The notes beneath the pieces are model-generated. The model saw only the letters and a program-made list of their open reading frames with translations. It was not told the origin of the DNA and did not search any database. Of a stretch of DNA of 64,000 nucleotides, positions 41,801 through 50,800 are shown piece after piece. Made by a program: the position numbers and the translations under genes. The number at the start of each line of letters is the position of its first letter. Position 1 is the first letter of the stretch. This DNA comes from Branchiostoma floridae (lineage: Eukaryota; Chordata; Leptocardii; Amphioxiformes; Branchiostomatidae): positions 3,325,338 to 3,389,337 of the forward strand of contig NC_049980.1 in NCBI RefSeq assembly GCF_000003815.2, in the 5' to 3' direction.

Positions 41801-44800
41801 ACAAGTTTTGAGGCCATTTTCACAGCTTTCTGCATGTCAGAAACATGGAAATTGGCCAAGTTTAGGACCCGATCACTGCCAAATGCATTAATTCTTACAG
41901 ACATTTGCTCTTAATGTGTAAAGGGCGGATATTCCTAACTGTTAGAACTGGACTGCCTTTACAGAAAAGACCCGGTAGAGACTTCAGGCATGACAGAAGA
42001 CCAGTTGAAGGACATCACTTACAAGGAAGTTGAGTAAGTCCAAGTGCATTCTGATTTTACCGATACCAGCTTTGTTTTTTCTTTTTTGTCAGTAGACACG
42101 CACATGTACAAACGGTGCTCTACTTTGTAGAAGTGGTGTGCGAACAAGTTAAGAGGTGATGGACTCGATTGTTCATTCTCTGTGCCCCTGTCACACATAA
42201 CCTGACTTTCTCCTGACCATGGTTGGGATTTGAATTAGTCGTGAAGAAAATCAACTGAAGTTGGGAGTTGGCCGGCGAGTTTACCCACCAGACTGAATCT
42301 GTAACAGTGTGCCAGCCAACTATGGACCTCGTTATTTTCTGCTTAAAACGAGTTATGTAAGCCTTTTAAGACGTTAGAATGCAGCAATACAATCATGTAT
42401 AGTAGTAGTACATATTACGAACTTTGCAATTAAAAATCGGAATAGCCGGGAAATGGCTAATTTTGCTTGTAAAAACCTGTATTAAAACACCTTGTTTCAT
42501 CGAAGAATAGTGTAAGAATTACATTTTTGAAAGGTCGCAAAAGTTGTAATCTGCTTGGATGAGGTCACAGAAGCAAACTGGCACCAGAATAGGATGATTC
42601 TACTTGTAGGCTACTCCAATCCCTGTGCCAATCTTGCTAGACTGGTACGGTCAGGAACAAAGTCGTGGGAAGGTTCTAAATGTGTGACGCGGTCTTTAAC
42701 GTGTGAAAGTGTTGTAAACCATTGCGTATATCCCGTCGTTTGTTCGCCAGCCTCCCGAAGATGAAGCAGTCTCCGGGGTACCGCCGTCGCCGCCCGCGCT
42801 CGATTGGCCGATCGGACCAGGAGACCCCGCAGCAGAGCGATGTGTATGTCTGTCACTTGTCCTTGTCACTGCTTGTCACCTACCCTATATAATATATTAT
42901 GTGCAATTAGGGCTGTGTACCTAAATACCCATACCTGTACTGTACCTTTAAAACTGTTTAGGTACAGATCCGGACCTAAACATCTGTGTACCTGTGCCTG
43001 AACCTGTACCTAAACAAACAAAATTCACCATTGAACACAACTTTTTGAGACTAAAGATGAGTGAATTCCAAATTAAAGATGACAATTGGGATAATCTTGC
43101 AGTTGAAAATTAAGAAAACATTGTTATGAGTTTCAAATATATAAATCCTCATACAATTTATCACTAAAAAAGACTGTTGGCTCATACAATTCATCACTAA
43201 AAAAGACAGTTGACTACATTTATAACTTAAAGATATTTGATCAAACTTGTTTAGGTACAGGTAAAGGTCCGGACCTGTACCTAAACCTGTGTACCTGTAC
43301 CTGCACCTAAAATATTTTTCGTACACAGCTCTATCACCTCCCCTATGTGCAATCGATATTATTAAGTATATCTTTTTCCCTATAGTTTAGTTCAAGATCT
43401 ATACTTAGAGCTTGAAACACTGTAGATAGAAAAACACCTTCTCTTGTACTGTTGTAGGTATGAATTGATTTCTCTTTACCGCAATACAATATTTAGATTT
43501 AGATTTTAGAATGCATGACTTTTCCAGCTTTTGACATTTTACTTTAGACAGTTGTTTTTAAAAATACTAGGTATTTAGGGAAGTCAATTAAATGGAGAGT
43601 GGTTTCAAACTGCAATATTTTGATTTCAAATGCAATATTTTCAAAATATTGCAGTTTCAAACCATCGTCCGTCAACTTGATATCCCATAAACTGGCAACA
43701 ATTTTCTAAAGTTAGCAGGTATAGGTTACCCCACAGATACATGTTAAGATGAACTTAGTATTGTATGCATCATGCCTGGATTCCAATAAGTATTTGATAG
43801 TTGAACTTCATTTTTTTGGTAGCATTATATGTACACATTTTACACTTTCTTAATGTTAAGTCTGCACTTAAAAAGATCTTCACATTCTTAATGAACACTC
43901 TTACAGGAAATCGCACCCTCCTCCCAAGACAAAGGAGCAACAAGACGTGGAGACTTACTGCTAACATTCTTAATGTTTCTTCCTTCTGGGTTTCTTTAAG
44001 GACTTTGGTCTCGTGGTGAAACTTTTTTTAAATCTGCAAGCTACTTGGTGGCCGGGTGGCTTGAATAAGTAACTTATGCGTCATCTAACAACTTTTTTTT
44101 TAGATTTTAGCAGTTTATTTTGTTTTACAAATCCTTTCCATGCTTAGTAATTTAGCATGATCATGGCATTCTTTCTGATCAGTTGGTCTTCTTTCCATGA
44201 AAAATCATAATGCTACATCTTAAATCATGATTGTAATATTGTCAATCACAGGTTTGAGATGTCTAATATGTAAATAAATGGTACCTTTCAGTATCTTATT
44301 GATATAAGTTGCTCAAGGACACTTACAAGGAAGTATGTTCAAAGACAAAATTATTTTGTTTTCTGTCTTCAAAGCAGAAAGATTTTAAAAAAAGACCTCA
44401 CTCTTTATCCACTTTTCAAGTTTGGGGGGAAATATTAATTTCTGATACTATTATGATCATAACTCTCCATCAAATACTACGCTAAGGTAAAACCAATAAA
44501 ACATAATGAGTGAAGCCTCTTTCAGTGTACAAAATTTACACAATTTAGTCAGGCTCGTGGACAAATATCTTCCCACAATAGTGGAACAATCCCACCAATG
44601 CTAAAATCACACTGGTACGGTAATACAGTTAGGACAACTGAGTGGGAAAATTGGGCCAATGGACTTGTCCAACTTTGATACAGTTGTAGTCAGTTTCTAA
44701 TTACAATACCATAAACTGAATGTAGGAAAAGTCATAGGAAGGAAGAACGTCCAAGTGCAAGTAGTCAGTTGCTATTTGGAGTACCATAAATTAAATGTAG

Positions 44801-47800
44801 GAAATCTAAAAGTAACCACGCAGTCATGCATTGGAATGAAATATGTCCAAGTGCAAGACAATAGTTGCTGTTCGGAGTACATGTACCATGAACTGAAGCT
44901 AGGAAAAGTAAATAGTCATAGGAATGAAATACATCCAATTGCAGTGAACAGATATTCAGTAAAATCAATCTCCTTTGTTGGTAAATCAAGTTCAGTACTG
45001 TGGATCATTTTTAGTAATTGGAAGACAGCATATTAACTGTAATACCATATAGTAGATTGTATATTGTTACATAGACGTTAAACAGACTTCATCTATTTGT
45101 TTTCTCTTTCCTTTACCTTCAATGCTTCTACACCACACAAATGCACTTCTGACCAAGTCGTAGGTGTATCGGTCTTATTCAAAGTGGTTATGGTTTGCCT
45201 GGGGTGTCTGGTGTCTCCTTAAATATGGTAACATACTGGGTAATTGTTAACTGTTGTGGTGGACTGATAATAATATCTTATAATTCAGTAAGTCTGGCTT
45301 CACCACTGCACCAGTCAGCTACTGCACAGGTTGGTTGCACCACAGTTAGATAAAATTATAAAAACATGTACAGCAGGGCTCTAGCCATTGTCCGTTTTTC
45401 CGTCAATTGACGGAAATTTGCTGCGTCTGACGGAAAATTTTTTAAACCAATCCGTCAACCTTGACGGACAAAAATCCTTGGTGGAAGCTACAGACGGCTT
45501 GGGGACGCCGTCCACAGCCGTAAAAGCCACACACTGTTTGTTTTGCTATTGTTATGATTGTTGACAATGTGTGTCGGCGCACTTTTGCATACGATAATCT
45601 CATTAAAACCCATTTTTCAAGGTCTCAGTTCAGTCCTTCTAATTAATTTTAAAAAAATTTCGAGCTGGCTAAAGCCCTGATGTACAGTCAAACCTGTACA
45701 TTCGAGTAACCACCTTTACATGGAGCAGGTATCTCACAGGCTCTAGCCTGATTTTGACAAGTTAATGCAGCAACTTTGAATTTTTTTTTGCCATTAATCT
45801 TTGCAGTCACACTTACATGGGACCAAAGGGTAAAATATGTGACCTCACATTGAACAAACCGCTGTGATTTTGCTTGATTGCAAGGATGAATCAGTTTTTG
45901 CTTTGAATCGTCTTTTGCAGACTTTAAGGCCAAACACTTTGCTGACTGTACAATCATTAGTAAGACCTCAAAGATAAGATATAATGTTATAGCCCACTTA
46001 ATATGTAATTGTTAACAGAAACAGTGATGGCTTTTGTGAAGATTGAAGGCTATTTAATATATGGAGGTCCAGATTCAAACTTTAAAGTAACATTGCTTTA
46101 AGATGAGATTCATCTAAAACTTTAAAAAAGGAAAATCCTAACAGCCATTTTGCTCTAACCTGTTCTTGACAGAGAGCTGAAGATGGTTCCTGCGCTCCCG
46201 ATCACCCACGGTTACCAGAGCGGGAACGAGTCCGTCCGCTCCAACCCGTCCTTCCCTCCGCAAGACGACCAACCGCCGCCGCCGTACACTCCGGCGCAGC
46301 ACGGCACGCAGCGGAAAAACCCGGAAGGCCGAAGAACGGCGAACAACGAGCAACGCCCGATCTCGCTTCCCACGGAGGTGTTGTTAAAGATGCAACAGAC
46401 AGGCTATCCGGGGCTGTCGGATCATCTGGTGAACGGAGAGGACATCAGCAAGTCTTCCACTGTGTTTGAGGCAGACTCGAGAGGAGATGGACCACCTGCC
46501 ATGCGTGGTGTGTGCTTCTTAAGTATAAAAGCAATCTGGAAAATTGTCAGACGTGCAAAGTCTTGTGCATGAGAGTGTTTGTTTCTAGAACATAGGAACT
46601 ATTCAAAGAGAAACATTTGGAACTGAAATGTGTGTTTTCTTGGGTGGGTATGACTCAAATCAAATACAACGTTCAGTTTAATAGTCGATACTGTATGACT
46701 GCGCTTTTTGAGGCAGGTGTATTCTCGGTATCACCTCTTTACTGTGCTGTATCATACAATGTAAAATTTCATAATCTGGGAAAGTAGTAGTATTAAGTAT
46801 CCAGTATTTGATTATACCGCTGCTGGGATCCATGACACGGATAGGCAGCAGTCGGCTAGTCTTCACACCACGCTTCCATGTGGTTCGGTCCAGTGGGTTC
46901 ACCGTAGCCAGGGCTCGAAATACTGGGTGCATGTGCACTCAGGTGCACCCAAAATTGGAACTGTGCACCCAATTTTTTTCAGTGGGTGCACAGGGTGCAC
47001 CCAAATATTTTCTTAGGTTTATGTATGGAAAGGTATCAAGTATGCTAGAGGTAAGTATGCATCATATTCTTGACATCTAAGTGTTAGAAAGATAATAAAA
47101 ATGTCTGTCATGTTACTTGTATAAGAATTTGATAGCTTGTAACTAAGTTTTGTTATTAGGTTTTCTTGACATTCTACTTAAATCTAAAAAGTTTTTGGTG
47201 CACCTAATTTATTAAGCTGGGTGCACCAGTGCACCTAATCCCAAAAATGAATTTCGAGCCCTGGTAGCGGTTCTATACAAAAAACAATTTTCTAGAACCC
47301 TCCTAGTAGACGTTTCACATTGATTGATTCACGCTAACCTAGTACCGTCCCCTCCTAAGGCATGAGCAAGTCTTCCACGGTGTATGATGGTGAGTCCAGA
47401 AGGGACAGCCCCACCTCCATGGGTGGTCCGGAGGAGGGGAGGAGGAGACAGGGGGATGCCAGGATGGGAGCCAATCAGCAGCTAGACAGGAGACAGCCTC
47501 CCGAGGGGAGGTACCAGGTAAGGAGGATCTCTTGCCGTGAAAAGCATCTTTTAAGATTTTGGGAAATCAAAAATTTTGGACTCTTCAAGATATATTCCAC
47601 ACAGCTCTGATCACAGTTCACCCTGAGGCTCTTTATTTAACACTTACCTAGTAGTTGATTTTCAAAAGGACTTTGACTGTAAAGTAAATACCACAATAAT
47701 CTGAAATTTGGTGAACATTGTTATCATAAGGACTTCATACTACAATGTATTTGATACTTCAAAGTTTGAGCTGTGTAACTTCCTGTTTTATGAGACCACA

Positions 47801-50800
47801 AACTTATTGAACACCCCTCGTAAACATCAGCATCATTGTGTAAGAGGCCTACTTATCAATTTGTTGCTGAAGTTTCACATTAAAATTAGGGCAAATCAGA
47901 GTAATATGTCAAACAGCAGCATGTAGACATTACAGACTGAGATATAACAGTACTTTGAATACAATTTTTGACTTGTGTTTTCCTCCCTCTTGTGTAGAAT
48001 GGTGCGCCCCATCACACCCAGTCCAATCAGGACCTCCGACCTCCGTTTAAGGAGATAGGAAACAGCAGGATGGACCCAGGGCTGTAAGTACTACATGTAC
48101 CTTGGAGTTTAGTATCAGGGCTCGAAATACTGGGAACATGTGCACCCAGGTGCACGCAAAATTGGAACTGTGCACCCAATTTTTTTCAGTGGGTGGACAG
48201 GGTGCACCCAAATATTTTCTTAGGTGTATGTATGGAAAGATATCAAATATACTAGTACTACATCATATTCTTGACACCTAAGTGTCAGAAAGATAATGAA
48301 AATGTCTGCCATGTTACTTGTATAAGAATTTGATAGCTTGTCACTAAGTTTTGTTATTAGTTTTTGTTTTCATTCTACTTAAATTTAAGTGGTGCACCCA
48401 AAAATGTTTTGGTGCACCCAATTTTTTAAGCTGGGTGCACCAGTGCACCTAATCCCAAAATTGAATTTCGAGCCCTGTGTATGCTTATCAAGCCAGGGCT
48501 CGAAATACCACCTGCATATGCATGTTTGTGCAGGTAAAATCGGAGCTGTGCAGGGATTTCTGGTGTCTACCTGCACCAAACCCGCACTTGTCCATATACT
48601 GGGTTTTATGAATAAATGTCCTATGATGTAGATGTACATGTATATGGATTGTTACTAGCTGCATTGACTGTTACCACCTATAAAGTATCAAAGAAAAAAT
48701 AGCAATAGTTCCTGAACAATTTTAGTATGATCCATACTTCCTATATTCAGAGTGGTGCAGGTAAAATTTGACTGGTGCAGGTAATTTTCAATGTTACCTG
48801 CACCAGTGCAGGTATGCAGAAAAAAGTATTGCAAGCCCTGCAAGCACATGTTTGAACTCATGTCAATCCACGGAAAGTGCATACAAATCAAAGCTTTTCA
48901 TTATGCATGCCACAAACATTCAACCGATGTATACTAGATTCTATTTAAAATGAGAAAATACAAACTTAAAGATTTCTGTTCAGAGGCAATATAGTCTGAT
49001 CCAAGGCATCGGTTCCAGGACAGAAATTTGCTTGTTAAGACAGAAAAAAATGCCCCATCCGTGCCATAAATCTGAGCTATAAAGTTGTTAAAAATGTGTT
49101 TATGTAAGCTTGCTGAGTGACAGATTTAACCAGGACAATTAACAACAGGGTTCCAGTAGGAATTGGAATAAAAATCGAAACTGGAGACATGGTCTGATCC
49201 CAACAAGGAGTCACAAGGAAAAATCTTGTGATCGTTGTTCACATTAGAATATTTTATTTTATTTCATTTCATTGTTTGGAATCAGGATTTGGAAAAAAAA
49301 TTTCTAAAAATACTGCATACCCAACTTATAACTGTTTGCATTTTACCTTTCAGTCGTTTATTCGTTTCTTGGTTCTGATGTTTTGTTTTTCACTGACTAC
49401 ATTTCCTTAATTCTTTATAATTCTTTGTCATTTTCTGTGGGAGGAAATGGTTTTATATACTTCTACATCTAATGTTTTCACTTTGACTTCTCTCCTTATG
49501 TTTCTTACTCTGCTCAGTGCTGAGTGACTTCGGAGTTAAGGTTTTTCAGAAAGTCTGGTAGGTGTGGCCACTGGGAACATTAGAGGGACTATAGCATCCT
49601 TCTATGCCAGGCCTACAACTTGTATAAGTCAAGCAACAACCCTAGGCCTGGTGCACTGGCCTGGTGATCTGTGCATCTTGCTGTGTTAGAGCTGGCCAAT
49701 CAGATGCCTTCCCTCCTGTTGTTGGGGGGAGAGTTACCAGCCAATCATGTTGCCTCTTTGCTGTGACATCTTGGCTGGTGACAGCTGGCAAGCACTAACT
49801 GACAGTAAGAAGCACAAAAAGCAGACCAATACATCAGGGTCGTCGCTTGATGTTCACAAGAGATGGGCCTAGCACGAATCAATGGGGACTAGGTGTTAGT
49901 CAGATGTTAGGCCTGCACAGTAGCTGCATGAGAGTCGTATTAGGAATTTGTTTTCTGTTCATTCTGCATCTCTTCCCAATTCGTTTTCCCTCTTTATTTC
50001 TAGCAATTCCCATTTTCATTTGTTTTTAAGTTTTTAAGGTCACACCACTATTTTCCTTTCCCTCGTTGATGTTCTGTACTGTTTAACATGAAAATGATAT
50101 ATTGCAACAGATTCATTGTTGAGGCGCTATCAATAAGATTTGCACCAAAAGTCATGTAGTGCTGGCATAGGCACAAACAATGTATATGGCTAATTTCTAC
50201 ACCTGACTGTGTCAACAAGACACCAACAGTTGCCTTCTATCTCACCATCTGCTTTTCACCTTTTTTGTGCATTGACAAGGATTCACAAGGAGACAATACT
50301 GGTGTGGCCGAAGAACCATCTTTCAACATGGTATCTCCCTTTTTCATAAAGTTACATATGTTAAACCTGTCTTTTTCTCTAATATATAGACATGAAGTCA
50401 GGAGAACACCCCCAACAGTGGACCGGTCCGACCGATCAGCCTTCCAGACCCCTCCACCATCAATGAATCTCCCCAACTCAAACGGCTCTGCGAGACCGAT
50501 GAACGGACGCCAGTATCCGCACGCGGGGCAGGAACCTCGCCCTCCGTACCCAAACAGCCACGGAGCGACTCCGCCCTACCAACCCCCTCCTACCTCCACC
50601 AACCACCAGCCATCGCGGCTGCAGCAAAACCTCTACAAGAACAGCAGCCGCAACGGCGCAGCCCCGTACGGAAGCAGGCCTTCCGCTCACAGCGTGCCGC
50701 GGGGGGAGGGGGTGTACGCGCCGCAGCCATTCCGCGCCGTCCGCGACAGCCCGGAGGAACTGGAGCGACAGATTAGGATGATGATGCAGGCGCCGAACAG

